A stretch of 64,000 nt of DNA, taken from NCBI GenBank assembly GCA_041874725.1, contig CP097466.1:3038001-3102000 (forward strand), in the 5' to 3' direction. The DNA comes from Duganella sp. BuS-21 (GTDB taxonomy: Bacteria; Pseudomonadota; Gammaproteobacteria; Burkholderiales; Burkholderiaceae_D). A model generated the notes under the pieces. That model was given only the letters and a program-made list of their open reading frames with translations, did no database searches and was not told the origin of the DNA. The translations under genes and the position numbers were made by a program. Positions 1 through 9,391 of the stretch are shown here, in pieces; the first letter of the stretch is position 1, and the number at the start of each line of letters is the position of its first letter.

Positions 1-2
1 TG

Positions 3-374
3 GGCGCATCCCGCCACTTCGACGGCAAAGGCCTGAACCGCTGGCGCACCGTGGTGTGCTTCGGCCAGCCGCGCTTCCAGGGCGGCTCCTACCAGCTGGC
101 CCTGGTGATGGCCGACCGCCTCGCGCGCGGCAGGGAATTCGTCCCGCGCGGCCGCCTCATCGCCAGCGGCTGTTCCAGCGCCTGGCACGCCGGCCGGGTC
201 GACACCGTGGACGGCCGCGAAGCCAAGCTGGAATTGATATTCAATCAAGTAAACCATGGCGACCGCGTGCTCCTGCCCAAGGATTGGCAAGAGCAACTGC
301 CGCCCGGATATGCCGCCGGACTGCGCCAGAAAGGTGCCAGCCTTGCCTGCATCGACAAGATAGGCATGATTTAA
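3..374 (+). CDS. C-terminal part of an unrecognised protein
   Basis: The reading frame is open from the left edge of the window to a TAA stop at 372-374, so this is the 3' end of a longer gene. About 123 residues are visible. They are not hydrophobic and carry no motif I recognise; a GTG at 51 is in frame but there is no reason to call it the start. The stop lies 91 bases before the next gene on the same strand, so the two could be cotranscribed. No function is assigned. Confidence 0.6.
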   Translation, partial: GASRHFDGKGLNRWRTVVCFGQPRFQGGSYQLALVMADRLARGREFVPRGRLIASGCSSAWHAGRVDTVDGREAKLELIFNQVNHGDRVLLPKDWQEQLPPGYAAGLRQKGASLACIDKIGMI

Positions 375-464
375 ACCGTGCGCGGGAAACAAACCTGGCA
401 CGCCCTGCTAAAATCTGCGGATCGCAGGGCCCGCCGGCAAGATGAATCGTAGAAGGAGTCTGAG

Positions 465-2639
465 ATGTTTCAAATGTTTGGTTTTGGTGGCGTTAAATGC
501 CCGCGGTGCGAGCACAAAAACGGCGACCAGTCGGGCTACTGCAAGCACTGCGGCTTGACGCTGGGTGCCCCGCGCAGCGAGCCGGTCCTGCGCGACAATC
601 GCTGGATCCCCGGCGACAACGAGCTGGCCGTGTATTTCGGCGTGAGTACACTCTCGGGCATCTTCACCAAGACGCTGCGCGTGCCGGCCACCACGCGCGC
701 CTACATCCTGCAGGCCGACAAGGCCACCGAAGTACCGCAGGGCGAGTACGAGATCGAAGGCTTCTTCACGCGCCTGAACCACCTGCTGCGCAACCAGACC
801 GCCGAAATCCTGATCACCCGCAGCCTGCCGCTGCCGGTGGAGTTCTCGTTCAGCGATTTGCACACCGCCGAACACCTGAAGATATCGGCGCGCTTCACCG
901 TCTCCATCCGCATCGAGAACGTGGCGGCGTTCGCCCAGCACTTCATGACCGTGCCCGGCGTGGTCGGTACCTTGCATCTGCACGAGCTACTGGAACCGTC
1001 GGTGCGCCAGTTGGCGGCGGAATTCGTCGGCAGCCGTTCGATGCGCGAGATGGCCGGCAACGCCGAACTGCGCCTTCAACTGAACGAGCGCCTGCAAGCC
1101 GCACTGAAGCTGCGCCTGGCCAGCTACGGTCTGGCGGTCGATGGCGTGGAAACCGCCGCGCTGCGCCACGACAAATTCGATCACAACCGCGAACGCGTGG
1201 GCACCATGTGGCTGGTGGCCGATGAGCGCCATGTGCAGCTGGAGCACGTGAAGCAGCTGGATGAAATCTACAACGACGAGGAATGGCAGGCCATCCTGCG
1301 CGAAGAACAGAAGCTGCAGGCGGACTTCCGCCGCGCCGAGCTGCGTCAGGACGCCAGCGTCAACAAGGCGGAACTGAGCCTGAAAGAGGCCGAGCGCCTG
1401 CAGGCGCTACGCGTGCGCGAGGTGGAGCTGTACAGCCGCGTGATGGACGCCAAGACCCGCAAGGTGGCGCTGGACAAGGGCGCCGGCACCGTGCTGGCGG
1501 ACCTGGAACATGAACTTTCCCGCAACAAGTCGCACCGCGTGGGCGAACAGGCCGACTGGGAGCATGTGCGCCAACTGGCGCAAATCCGCATGCGCACGGA
1601 GCTGGAGGTGCTGCAGCAGACCGCCGCCGAACAGCGGCAGTTGGCGCAGCAGCGCCTGTCGCATCAGCTGCGCCAGCAGGCGATAGAAAACCAGATCTCT
1701 CAGGCCTTGCAGATCGAGGACGAGTCGCACCGCCGCAGCGAACTGACCGCCTTGCGCCAGCGCGAGAAGGATGAAAAGGCGCGCGAGCTGCAGATCGAAG
1801 CCGAAGCGCATGCGGCACGCATCCAGGGCATGACGCTGGCGAACGCCGCGCGCCGTCGCGAGGGCGAGCGCGTGCAGGAATGGGAAGACCAGTTGGCGCT
1901 GGCGCGCCAGCGCGAGCTGCTGCGCGGCGACGCTGTGAAGGACGCCGCCAATGCGGTGCAGGTGGCCGAGATCAACCAGAAGATCGAAGACCTCAAGCGC
2001 AGCGGCGCGCAGGCGGATGCCGTCGCCCAGTACGAAAAGCTGTTGCGCACCATCGAGGCGGACGGCGTCCATGCGCGCCAGAACCAGTCCAACACCAAGC
2101 AGTCCATGCTGGATCAGCTGGCGGTGGACGAACAGCGTTTAATCCTCAAGCAGAAAGAGCAGGAAGCCGCGTGGCAGCACCAGTTGAGGAAGTTCGAGCA
2201 GGAACGCGCGGCCGCCTTCAGCGTGCAGCAGTCGCAGCAGGATCACGAGATCCGCCGCATGGAAACCATCAACCGCCTGAGCGACATCGCCATCGCCGCC
2301 GTGGCCGCGCCGTCCAACGTGGAGGCAGTGGCGCAGATTATGAAGCTGCAAATTCAGGGCGGCATGACGCCGGAGCAGATCCAGGCGCTCTCGGAAGTGG
2401 TGGCGGCCGAACACGGCGTGTCGCCGGTGGAGGCGGCGCGGCTGGCCTATGAACGAGTGTTGGAAGAACGCGCGCACCGCGATGCGGAACTGGAAAAGGA
2501 TCGCCGCTATCAAGTGGAGTTGTTGAACACCCAGAACGTCGCCAAGGAAACCGCGCGCCGCTGCGCCAACGGTCACACCGTGCCGACCGCGCGCGCTAAT
2601 GATAAATTCTGCGCCGAATGCGGCGCACCTGTGATGTAG
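465..2639 (+). CDS. Zinc-ribbon / SPFH-like / coiled-coil protein
   Basis: This 724-residue protein starts with a four-cysteine zinc ribbon (C12, C15, C26, C29). A beta-rich SPFH/band-7-like segment follows at about 45-240, then a long charged, Q/E/R-rich coiled coil at about 255-600. It ends with a second zinc ribbon (C700, then C716 and C719 after a C-x-N-G-H turn). I see no signal peptide or membrane helix. The start is preceded by AAGGAG at 454-459. SPFH proteins form oligomeric scaffolds, so a scaffold role is plausible but inferred. The next gene encodes a Ser/Thr kinase 20 bases downstream, so the pair is probably one operon and this protein may be the kinase partner or substrate. Confidence 0.75.
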   Translation: MFQMFGFGGVKCPRCEHKNGDQSGYCKHCGLTLGAPRSEPVLRDNRWIPGDNELAVYFGVSTLSGIFTKTLRVPATTRAYILQADKATEVPQGEYEIEGFFTRLNHLLRNQTAEILITRSLPLPVEFSFSDLHTAEHLKISARFTVSIRIENVAAFAQHFMTVPGVVGTLHLHELLEPSVRQLAAEFVGSRSMREMAGNAELRLQLNERLQAALKLRLASYGLAVDGVETAALRHDKFDHNRERVGTMWLVADERHVQLEHVKQLDEIYNDEEWQAILREEQKLQADFRRAELRQDASVNKAELSLKEAERLQALRVREVELYSRVMDAKTRKVALDKGAGTVLADLEHELSRNKSHRVGEQADWEHVRQLAQIRMRTELEVLQQTAAEQRQLAQQRLSHQLRQQAIENQISQALQIEDESHRRSELTALRQREKDEKARELQIEAEAHAARIQGMTLANAARRREGERVQEWEDQLALARQRELLRGDAVKDAANAVQVAEINQKIEDLKRSGAQADAVAQYEKLLRTIEADGVHARQNQSNTKQSMLDQLAVDEQRLILKQKEQEAAWQHQLRKFEQERAAAFSVQQSQQDHEIRRMETINRLSDIAIAAVAAPSNVEAVAQIMKLQIQGGMTPEQIQALSEVVAAEHGVSPVEAARLAYERVLEERAHRDAELEKDRRYQVELLNTQNVAKETARRCANGHTVPTARANDKFCAECGAPVM

Positions 2640-2659
2640 GGAACGGTACACTTCGAGTA

Positions 2660-4975
2660 ATGATGCAAACAGCAAGAGACAAGATCCGCGAACTGCGGGC
2701 CTTACATGATGATGGTCTGTTGAGCTTCCAGGAATTCGACCGTCGCAAGAATGCCATCCTCGACGCGGAATACGCGCCGCCGGGAGGCAGCGCCGCGCCG
2801 GTGCCCATGCCGCAGCGCCAAGGCACGGAACTGGGCCTGATGACAGGCCAGGAGATCGGCCCGCAAAACCGCCGCTACCGGCTGGAACGCCTGATCGGCA
2901 TGGGCGGCATGGGTCAGGTGTGGTTGGCCACGGACCTTGCCACGCACGCGGAACTGGGGCACAGCGAACTGGTGGCCCTGAAAATCCTGCCGCCGCAGCT
3001 GACCCAGAGCGCCACCCACGCCAAGCTGCTGATCGAGGAAGCCACGCAGGCGCGCAAGCTGGCGCACGAGAACATCGTGCGCGTGTACGAGTGGGCGCAG
3101 GACCCGGCCACGTCCAGCTACTTCATCATCATGGAGTATCTGGAGGGGCAGGACCTGGACGCCTATCTGGCAGAGCAAGGGCCGTTGCCGCTGGAGTCGG
3201 TGCTGAAGTTGCTGTCGCCGGTGGCCGAGGCGCTGCAATATGCGTGGGACAAGCACAAGCTGGTTCACCGCGACATCAAGCCTGGCAACGTGTTCCTGAC
3301 CCAGCGCGGCGAGATCAAGCTGCTGGATTTCGGTATCGCCTCGCGTGCGCGCAGCGCCGGCAGCAGCCTCGGTTTGCAGACGCCGAACGCCGGCACCGCC
3401 GGCTATCGCGCACCGGAGGCGGGCACGCACCAGCGTCAGCCCGCGCCCAAGCTGGACGTGTACGCGGTGGCGGTGATGATCTACCAGCTGCTGGAAGGCC
3501 GCATGCCGTTCGACGATATGCGTCCGGCGGACTTTCACCCCTCGCCGCCGCGCGAACTGAATGAACGCCAGTGGCAGGTGTTGCAGACCGGTTTCGCCTA
3601 TCTGCAGGAACGCCGTCCGGCCTCCGTGAACGAATTGCTGGCGGAGTTGGGCCGGGCCGCCGGTCCGAATGAAGCGGAGCTGGCGGCGCAAGCGGAGCAG
3701 GCGGCGCGCGAGCGCCAGGCCCGGGAGCGGCAGCACAAGCAGGAGGCGGCGGCGCAGGCAGCAGCTCAGGCGGCGCAGGCCGAGCAGGCACGCCAGGACG
3801 ATGAGAAGCGCAAGGCCATGGTCGCCGAACTGGCGGCGCGTCGCCAGGCCGAGGCGCAGGCGGCGGCTGTTGAAAAGCAGCGGCAGGAACAGCAACGGCG
3901 CGCGCTGGAAGCCAAGCAGCGTGCCGAGGCGGAAGCCGCAGCGCTGGCGCGCAAGCAGGTGCTGCGCGAACAGCTGCAGGCGCGGCGCGAAGCCGATGCC
4001 AAGAAAGCCCGTGAGGAGCGCGACGAACAGGCGCGTAAGGCCGCGCAGCTGAAGGCGGAGGTGGCCTATCGTCAGGAACAGGAGCGGCATCGCAAGCAGC
4101 AGGCCGAACGCCATGCGGTGGAACTGGCCGCGCTGACATCGACCACGCCGGTGGCCGACGCCAGCGGCGTGCTGCGCGACCGCTTCCTCGACGGCACGGG
4201 CGCCGGGCCGGACCTGGTGCTGATCCCGACCGGCCGATTCCAGATGGGCTCCCACGAACATGAGCAGGCGCTGGCGATCAAGGCCGGCGCGCAAAAGAAC
4301 TGGCTTGAGCGCGAACTGCCGCAGCGCTGGGTCGGCATCGACCATTCACTTGCGATGGGGCGCTATCCGGTGACGGTGGCGCAGTGGCGGCGCTTCGTCA
4401 AGGATACCGGTTGGGAGTCGCAGTCCGATACCGACTGGCGCGCGCCAGGCTTTGCGCAAAATGACGAGCATCCGGTGGTCGGCGTCAGCTGGATGGACGT
4501 GCAACTGTACCTGCGCTGGCTATCGCAGAAAACCGGGCAGGTGTATCGCCTGCCGACCGAATCCGAGTGGGAGTATGCCTGCCGCGCCGGCACCAAGACC
4601 GCCTTCAGCTTCGGCGATACCATCAATCCTGACCAGGCCAATTACGATGGCCACTACACCTACAACGGCGGCCAGCGCGGCGCATACGTTCAGGGCACCA
4701 GCAAGGTTGGGGCGTATCAGCCCAATCCTTGGGGCTTGTTCGACATGCACGGCAATGTGTGGGAGTGGACGCAGGACGTGGTGCACGATAACTATGCCGG
4801 CGCGCCGACCGACGGCAGCGCGTGGGAGGAGGGCGGCGATGCGGTGCGGCGCGTGTTGCGCGGCGGTTCGTGGCTGTACAACCCGCGCTACCTGCGCTCG
4901 GCGGTCCGCAATGGTTTTTCGGCGGTGCTGGCGAATGACATCGTCGGCTTCCGCGTCGCCCGCAAGCTGGCATAA
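2660..4975 (+). CDS. Ser/Thr protein kinase fused to a formylglycine-generating-enzyme-like domain
   Basis: The 771-residue protein has a short SHOCT-like N-terminus and then a Hanks-type kinase domain at about 70-340. Visible kinase motifs are the glycine loop GMGGMGQVW (about 80), VALKIL, HRDIKPGN (about 203) and LDFG (about 222). An A/Q/E/R-rich coiled coil spans about 345-500. A sulfatase-modifying-factor (FGE/SUMF1) domain spans about 515-771, with RLPTESEWEYACRAGT, FDMHGNVWEWTQD, RGGSW and a closing GFRVAR. The frame is open to 2618 inside the upstream gene, but ATG 2660 begins the conserved-looking SHOCT part. FGE-like domains in such fusions are often binding modules rather than enzymes, so the output is uncertain. 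All kinase catalytic residues are present. Confidence 0.85.
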   Translation: MMQTARDKIRELRALHDDGLLSFQEFDRRKNAILDAEYAPPGGSAAPVPMPQRQGTELGLMTGQEIGPQNRRYRLERLIGMGGMGQVWLATDLATHAELGHSELVALKILPPQLTQSATHAKLLIEEATQARKLAHENIVRVYEWAQDPATSSYFIIMEYLEGQDLDAYLAEQGPLPLESVLKLLSPVAEALQYAWDKHKLVHRDIKPGNVFLTQRGEIKLLDFGIASRARSAGSSLGLQTPNAGTAGYRAPEAGTHQRQPAPKLDVYAVAVMIYQLLEGRMPFDDMRPADFHPSPPRELNERQWQVLQTGFAYLQERRPASVNELLAELGRAAGPNEAELAAQAEQAARERQARERQHKQEAAAQAAAQAAQAEQARQDDEKRKAMVAELAARRQAEAQAAAVEKQRQEQQRRALEAKQRAEAEAAALARKQVLREQLQARREADAKKAREERDEQARKAAQLKAEVAYRQEQERHRKQQAERHAVELAALTSTTPVADASGVLRDRFLDGTGAGPDLVLIPTGRFQMGSHEHEQALAIKAGAQKNWLERELPQRWVGIDHSLAMGRYPVTVAQWRRFVKDTGWESQSDTDWRAPGFAQNDEHPVVGVSWMDVQLYLRWLSQKTGQVYRLPTESEWEYACRAGTKTAFSFGDTINPDQANYDGHYTYNGGQRGAYVQGTSKVGAYQPNPWGLFDMHGNVWEWTQDVVHDNYAGAPTDGSAWEEGGDAVRRVLRGGSWLYNPRYLRSAVRNGFSAVLANDIVGFRVARKLA

Positions 4976-5011
4976 GGTATACTGCCTGACTTTGAAAAGT
5001 CAGGATTTACC

Positions 5012-5356
5012 ATGAGCGCCTTGCCACCATGCCCGAAATGCGGTTCCGAATACACCTATGAAGACGGCGCGCAGCTGGTATGTCCCGAGTGCGCGCACGA
5101 GTGGACCGCCGGCGGCGCGGCGGCTGCCGAAGAAGGCGCGCGGGTTTATCGCGACGCGGTCGGCAATCTGCTGCAGGATGGCGACACGGTCACCGTCATC
5201 AAGGACTTGAAGCTGAAGGGCGGTGGTGGCGTGGTCAAGGTCGGCACCAAGGTGAAGAACATCCGCCTGGTCGATTCCGATCACGATATCGACTGCAAGA
5301 TCGAAGGCTTCGGCGCCATGAGCCTGAAAACGGAGTTCGTTAAAAAGGTGGTGTGA
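5012..5356 (+). CDS. yjdM: YjdM (PhnA-family) zinc-ribbon protein
   Basis: The 114-residue protein begins with the family signature [13 protein letters not shown] and CPECAHEW, giving a four-cysteine zinc ribbon (C7, C10, C24, C27). The remainder is the conserved PhnA C-terminal domain with [15 protein letters not shown] and the [10 protein letters not shown] strand. Length matches the E. coli protein. An AGGA sequence precedes the ATG. Despite the old name PhnA, the family has no established phosphonoacetate hydrolase activity, so its role is unclear. The 3' end overlaps the convergent acetyltransferase gene by 17 bases. Confidence 0.93.
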   Translation: MSALPPCPKCGSEYTYEDGAQLVCPECAHEWTAGGAAAAEEGARVYRDAVGNLLQDGDTVTVIKDLKLKGGGGVVKVGTKVKNIRLVDSDHDIDCKIEGFGAMSLKTEFVKKVV

Positions 5357-5981
5357 TCGTCACCGTGGCGTAGTGCGACTGCACGCGCCAGCCCAGGATT
5401 GCATACAGAGCGCGGCCGGCTTCGGTCGCCACCAGCACGCGCTGCGCGGCTTGCGATTGCTGGGCCGTTCCCAACGCCGCCATGATCGCCGCGCCCAAGC
5501 CTAGATGCTGGTGCGCCGGCGCGGTGGCGATGCGGTCGAATACAAACACCCCCTCATGCTCCACCGCATAGCCACTGGCTGCCAGCGTATCGTCTTCGGC
5601 GCAGATGCGCGCGGTGGTGACTTGCGATGCAGTCTTCACCTGCAGCCAATAACCGGACGGCAGCGACGGCACTGGATTGCGTCCAGGTTCCTTGGTCATC
5701 AAATACGCCATCGGCTGCAACTGCCACCTGGGCGGCACCAGCGACTGCAACAGCGCGCCGCTGCCGCACATCTTGATGAAAACGTAGGGCTCGTGGATTT
5801 CCCGCGCCAGTTCCGTGATGGCGGGCGACGGGCCGGCAAAGACGTAGCGGCGCAGCTCATGCGGCAGGCCGCTGTCGACGCGCAGCGCGCCGCGATCGGC
5901 CACCGGCGCCGGCAGATTGCGAACGATCGAGCGCGCCCGCAGCCAGCGTTCCAGCAATTCGGCATCCACTTGATTCTTCAT
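5340..5981 (-). CDS. GNAT-family N-acetyltransferase
   Basis: This 213-residue protein ends in a GNAT fold. The segment [23 protein letters not shown] carries the Q/R-x-x-G-x-G/A acetyl-CoA loop in the form HQHLGLGAA, and [11 protein letters not shown] is the typical C-terminal beta-bulge. The N-terminal half is less conserved. The frame is open further upstream to 6311, but that extension is low-complexity shadow of the opposite-strand gene, so ATG 5981 is chosen. It is convergent with yjdM and divergent from the small membrane protein. The substrate cannot be told from sequence. Confidence 0.8.
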   Translation of the reverse strand: MKNQVDAELLERWLRARSIVRNLPAPVADRGALRVDSGLPHELRRYVFAGPSPAITELAREIHEPYVFIKMCGSGALLQSLVPPRWQLQPMAYLMTKEPGRNPVPSLPSGYWLQVKTASQVTTARICAEDDTLAASGYAVEHEGVFVFDRIATAPAHQHLGLGAAIMAALGTAQQSQAAQRVLVATEAGRALYAILGWRVQSHYATVTITPPF

Positions 5982-6035
5982 CGGGCCTGATTTCAAAGCG
6001 TGTATATTGGTACAGTCTAAATCATGGAGTACGGG

Positions 6036-6401
6036 ATGACTATCGGACGCAGAAAGTATTACGGCGAGGCGCTCATCCTTATGGGCTTGATGGCCGCCGC
6101 CGGCGCTATCTACGCCGCTTTCAGCCTGATGTTTGAGGGCCTGCCGTTCAACGACTACGCACGTGGCGTATGCAGTTTCGCATGCTTCGGCCTGCTGCTT
6201 GGGGCCATCCACGCCTTCGACAAGGAATCCGCCAGGGGAACACCGAACCGGCCGTCCATCCGGTTGGTGGTCGGCTGCCTGTGCGGACTCACCATCGGCA
6301 TTATCTGGCACTGGCCGGTGCAGGGCTTAGCCCTGGCGACGATGATCGGCGCGATCCTCGGCCTGCTCGGCAATGGGTGGGCCAAATGGGTAGAATTCTG
6401 A
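6036..6401 (+). CDS. Small four-helix membrane protein, unknown
   Basis: The 121-residue protein has four hydrophobic stretches: around residues 8-30, 40-58, 72-92 and 96-115. It carries no motif I recognise. ATG 6036 is preferred over ATG 6024 because GGAG at 6026-6029 sits 6 bases upstream of it. It is divergent from the acetyltransferase gene with a short promoter gap. It looks like a generic inner-membrane protein and no function is claimed. Confidence 0.65.
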   Translation: MTIGRRKYYGEALILMGLMAAAGAIYAAFSLMFEGLPFNDYARGVCSFACFGLLLGAIHAFDKESARGTPNRPSIRLVVGCLCGLTIGIIWHWPVQGLALATMIGAILGLLGNGWAKWVEF

Positions 6402-6488
6402 ATTGCTCCGGTGACTTTTAGTGGAGGCGCAGGCCCCTCATTCGGTGTACATTGTCGGTTCTGACTTCATCGCTACAAGGAACGCTGT

Positions 6489-6887
6489 ATGACTATCAAA
6501 GCCCTGCGTGATCAATCCCTGCCGATGCGCCATATTCTCCATGTGCGCAACCATATTATCTCGACCGACGGTTCGGTGGAAGAGGGCGGCAACGATGCCG
6601 GCCCGTCGCCGCACGACCTGTATGACGCGGCGCTGAGCGCCTGCAAGGCGTTGACCGTGGTGTGGTACGCCAAGCGCAAGAACATCCCGCTCGAACACGT
6701 GGAAGTGAGTATGGAGCGCGATGCCAGCGAAGAGCGCCAGGGCACCTACCGCCTGGCCGCCACCCTGCACCTGACCGGCGACCTGTCCGAGACCCAGCGC
6801 GCCGAGCTGTTGGCCGCCGCGCAGAAGTGTCCGATCCATAAATTGATGACTTCCGTGACCACCGAGATCACCACCGTTCTGGGCTAA
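6489..6887 (+). CDS. OsmC-family protein
   Basis: The 132-residue protein matches the OsmC/Ohr fold. It contains GPSPHDLYDAALSACKALTV, the conserved helix with a peroxidatic-type cysteine, and a second cysteine in the C-terminal AAQKCPIHKLM motif. Both cysteines of the family active site are therefore present. OsmC proteins reduce organic hydroperoxides, although many paralogues have no proven substrate. AAGGA precedes the ATG. The pirin gene starts 4 bases after the stop, so these two form an operon that looks like an oxidative-stress pair. Confidence 0.9.
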   Translation: MTIKALRDQSLPMRHILHVRNHIISTDGSVEEGGNDAGPSPHDLYDAALSACKALTVVWYAKRKNIPLEHVEVSMERDASEERQGTYRLAATLHLTGDLSETQRAELLAAAQKCPIHKLMTSVTTEITTVLG

Positions 6888-6891
6888 GACC

Positions 6892-7773
6892 ATGACCATC
6901 TCCAAGCTGTTGAAGGGCCACGAAAAAGATCTGGGCGGCGGCTTCGTGGTGCGCCGCTATCTGCCGTCCGCGATCAAGCAGGCCGTGGGCCCGTTCATTT
7001 TCTTCGACCACTTCGGCCCGGTCGACGTGCCGGCCGACGCCGACCACGATGTGCGCCCGCACCCGCATATCGGCCTGGCCACCGTGACCTATCTGTTCGA
7101 GGGCGCGATGGACCACCGCGACAGCCTGGGCACCGTCCAGCGCATCGAACCGGGCGCCATCAACTGGATGACGGCCGGTAAAGGCATCGTCCATTCCGAG
7201 CGCACGCCGAAAGACCTGGTGGGCGTGCCGCACCGTACCCACGGCCTGCAGCTGTGGGCCGCGCTGCCGGTGGCGCATGAAGAATCTGAACCGGGCTTCT
7301 GCCACACGCCATCCGCCGCGATTCCTGAGCTGACCATCGGCGGCGCCGATATCCGTGTGCTGATCGGCTCCGCCTTCGGCCAGACCTCGCCGGTGCAGAC
7401 CTACAGCCAGACGCTGTACCTGGACGTGGCATTGAAGGCCGGCGCCGAGCTGGTGCTGAACGAACTGCCAACCGAAGCGGCCATCTATCCGATCAGCGGC
7501 GAGCTGGAAGTCGATGGCGCGCCGCTGGAACTGCACAACATGGCGTTGCTGAACACCGCCGATACCCGCACCGTGAAAGCCCGCAGCGATGCGCGCTTCG
7601 TGGTGATCGGCGGCGAGGCGCTGGACGGCCACCGCTACATGTCGTGGAACTTCGTCTCGTCGAGCAAGGAACGCATCGTGCAGGCAGGCGAAGATTGGGA
7701 AGGGCAACGCTTCCCTAAGGTGCCGGGTGAAACAGAGTGGATTCCGCTGCCGGCCAGGAAACCGGCGGCATAG
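6892..7773 (+). CDS. Pirin family protein
   Basis: The 293-residue protein is a bicupin of the pirin family. The metal-binding N-terminal motif is visible in FFDHFGPVDV, HPHIGLATVTYLFEG and GTVQRIEPGAINWMTAGKGIVHSE, with histidines at the expected cupin positions. The segment THGLQLWAALP starts the linker to the C-terminal cupin. Some pirins act as quercetinases and others as metal-dependent regulators, so the activity is not decided here. It is translated 4 bases behind osmC. Confidence 0.92.
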   Translation: MTISKLLKGHEKDLGGGFVVRRYLPSAIKQAVGPFIFFDHFGPVDVPADADHDVRPHPHIGLATVTYLFEGAMDHRDSLGTVQRIEPGAINWMTAGKGIVHSERTPKDLVGVPHRTHGLQLWAALPVAHEESEPGFCHTPSAAIPELTIGGADIRVLIGSAFGQTSPVQTYSQTLYLDVALKAGAELVLNELPTEAAIYPISGELEVDGAPLELHNMALLNTADTRTVKARSDARFVVIGGEALDGHRYMSWNFVSSSKERIVQAGEDWEGQRFPKVPGETEWIPLPARKPAA

Positions 7774-7779
7774 CAATCA

Positions 7780-9297
7780 CTAGGCGGTGGACAGAGCGTT
7801 TGCCGCCACGGTGCTGTACATATCGCTGGCGCCGGTGCGGATGATCCAGTGTTCCGGATACGGATCGCTGGCGAAGCGGGTGTGGCGCGGCATGCGGCTC
7901 AGTTTATCGAGCGAGACGGTCGGCGCCAGCGCGGTTTCCTTGCCGGTCAATTGGTCCAGGTGCCAGTAGCCGCCGTCGCGGTGGAACAGCAGCGGCAGCG
8001 CGGCCGCGTGTGGCGCGGCCGCGAACGATTTGACCGGATAGCCCGGATGCGTTTCCGGCGCCAGCAGATAGAAGCTTTCGGCATTGGCGCCATGGTCCAC
8101 GCGGTGCAGGATCACGCCGTGCGGCATGATGGCCGACACCGACAGCGTGACGATGTCCTTGATGCTGGCGCTGAATTCGATGCGCATGCCCAGTCGCAGC
8201 GTGGTCGGCTTGTGCTTGCCCGGCCAGACGCCGTCCAGCAGAATGCCGTAGCGCGAGACGTCTTCGATTTCAAATCCCGAACCGGACCGGCGGATGACGG
8301 CGTGGCGGCCGGACAGGCGGCGCGTGAGGCCGTTGGTGTCCTGGCCGTCGCCGGTGTAGTGGGTCAGCAGCATGTCGGCTTCTGGATCGACCAGCTCGAA
8401 GCGGCCGATCACGCATTCTTCCATGGCGAACAGGCGGATCTGGCGCTGCGCACCGGCTTCCGGCGCGGCGTTCACCAGCGAGGCGGCGGCGCTCGGATGC
8501 GGATGCAGCGCGGCCGCTTGCGGCATGTCGATTTCGATCAGGTCCTCGTCCCACGCGATGGTGGTGAAGCCCAGGTCCACTTTGCCGGCCGGCGCGTTCA
8601 GATCGAGGTGCGCGATGCCGGCGTTGCGGGCGGTGACGTCGATATCCAGGCTGTCGCCGCCTTGCGCGCTGACGCGGGCGATAGAGGCGTCGTCCGCCAT
8701 CACGCGCACGTTCTTGTGAGTGCTGAGGAAGATGCGGTGGATTTCGGTGAGCGTGGCGTCCAGCCGCGGCACCAGGATCACGAAGGTGCAGACCCATTTG
8801 CGCGCGGCCATGCCGGCGTGCTGGCTCAGCAGTTCGATGCTGATCTGGTACTGGCCGTGCTCCTTGCCGCGCGATGAGAACTCGACGAAAGCCGGACGCC
8901 ATTCGCCGTCGACCGCGCGCACGAAATGCTGGCGTGAGGCGCCGTGGGGAATCAAGTCCGATTGCAGTTGCAGGGTCAGTTGCGGCGCGCAGGCTTCCGG
9001 CATGCCACGCAATTCCATCTTCAGCGTTTGACGGCCACCGGCGGCGCGCGGGTCGAAGCCGCTGATGTGCAGCTGCGGACGTTCGGCGTGCGCGCGTTGC
9101 AGCGGGCGGGCGTAACTGGTCGGGGCAGGGACGGCATCCAGCACCGTGGCCGGGGAGGCGGCACGGGTGGCGCGCAGGGCATTCAGCAGGTCATAGCTGG
9201 AAGGCTCTGCTTGGGCGTGGCCGCCTTCGCAATTTTGCTCTCCCGGTAAGACCCAATAAGTGCAGTGCGGGTGCTGGGCGTTACTGCATTTTTTCAT
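7780..9297 (-). CDS. FHA-domain protein with N-terminal Cys/His cluster
   Basis: The 505-residue protein opens with a Cys/His cluster (C4, C12, C23, ending C-E-G-G-H) that resembles a small zinc ribbon. The centre is beta-rich. An FHA domain lies at about 285-400, with CVIGRFEL, the phosphothreonine-reading segment RRLSGRHAVIRR and FEIEDVSRYGILLDGV. FHA domains bind phosphothreonine, so it is a natural reader for the kinases nearby. It is the last gene of the minus-strand kinase/phosphatase/SEDS cluster, 94 bases after the PP2C gene, and could have its own promoter in that gap. No strong Shine-Dalgarno is seen. Confidence 0.85.
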   Translation of the reverse strand: MKKCSNAQHPHCTYWVLPGEQNCEGGHAQAEPSSYDLLNALRATRAASPATVLDAVPAPTSYARPLQRAHAERPQLHISGFDPRAAGGRQTLKMELRGMPEACAPQLTLQLQSDLIPHGASRQHFVRAVDGEWRPAFVEFSSRGKEHGQYQISIELLSQHAGMAARKWVCTFVILVPRLDATLTEIHRIFLSTHKNVRVMADDASIARVSAQGGDSLDIDVTARNAGIAHLDLNAPAGKVDLGFTTIAWDEDLIEIDMPQAAALHPHPSAAASLVNAAPEAGAQRQIRLFAMEECVIGRFELVDPEADMLLTHYTGDGQDTNGLTRRLSGRHAVIRRSGSGFEIEDVSRYGILLDGVWPGKHKPTTLRLGMRIEFSASIKDIVTLSVSAIMPHGVILHRVDHGANAESFYLLAPETHPGYPVKSFAAAPHAAALPLLFHRDGGYWHLDQLTGKETALAPTVSLDKLSRMPRHTRFASDPYPEHWIIRTGASDMYSTVAANALSTA

Positions 9298-9391
9298 GGC
9301 AAACCGACCGATGGAATATCTGCCAGTTTATGCGGTTTTCACTCTGTTTGGCAAACTTTGCCGCCGTTTTTTGAGCCTGACTGTGCGCCGG

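Noticed and set aside
2702..4345. 547-residue open frame on the minus strand
   Set aside because: It lies opposite the kinase-FGE gene, is Arg/Leu/His-rich and has no motif; it is a high-GC shadow frame.
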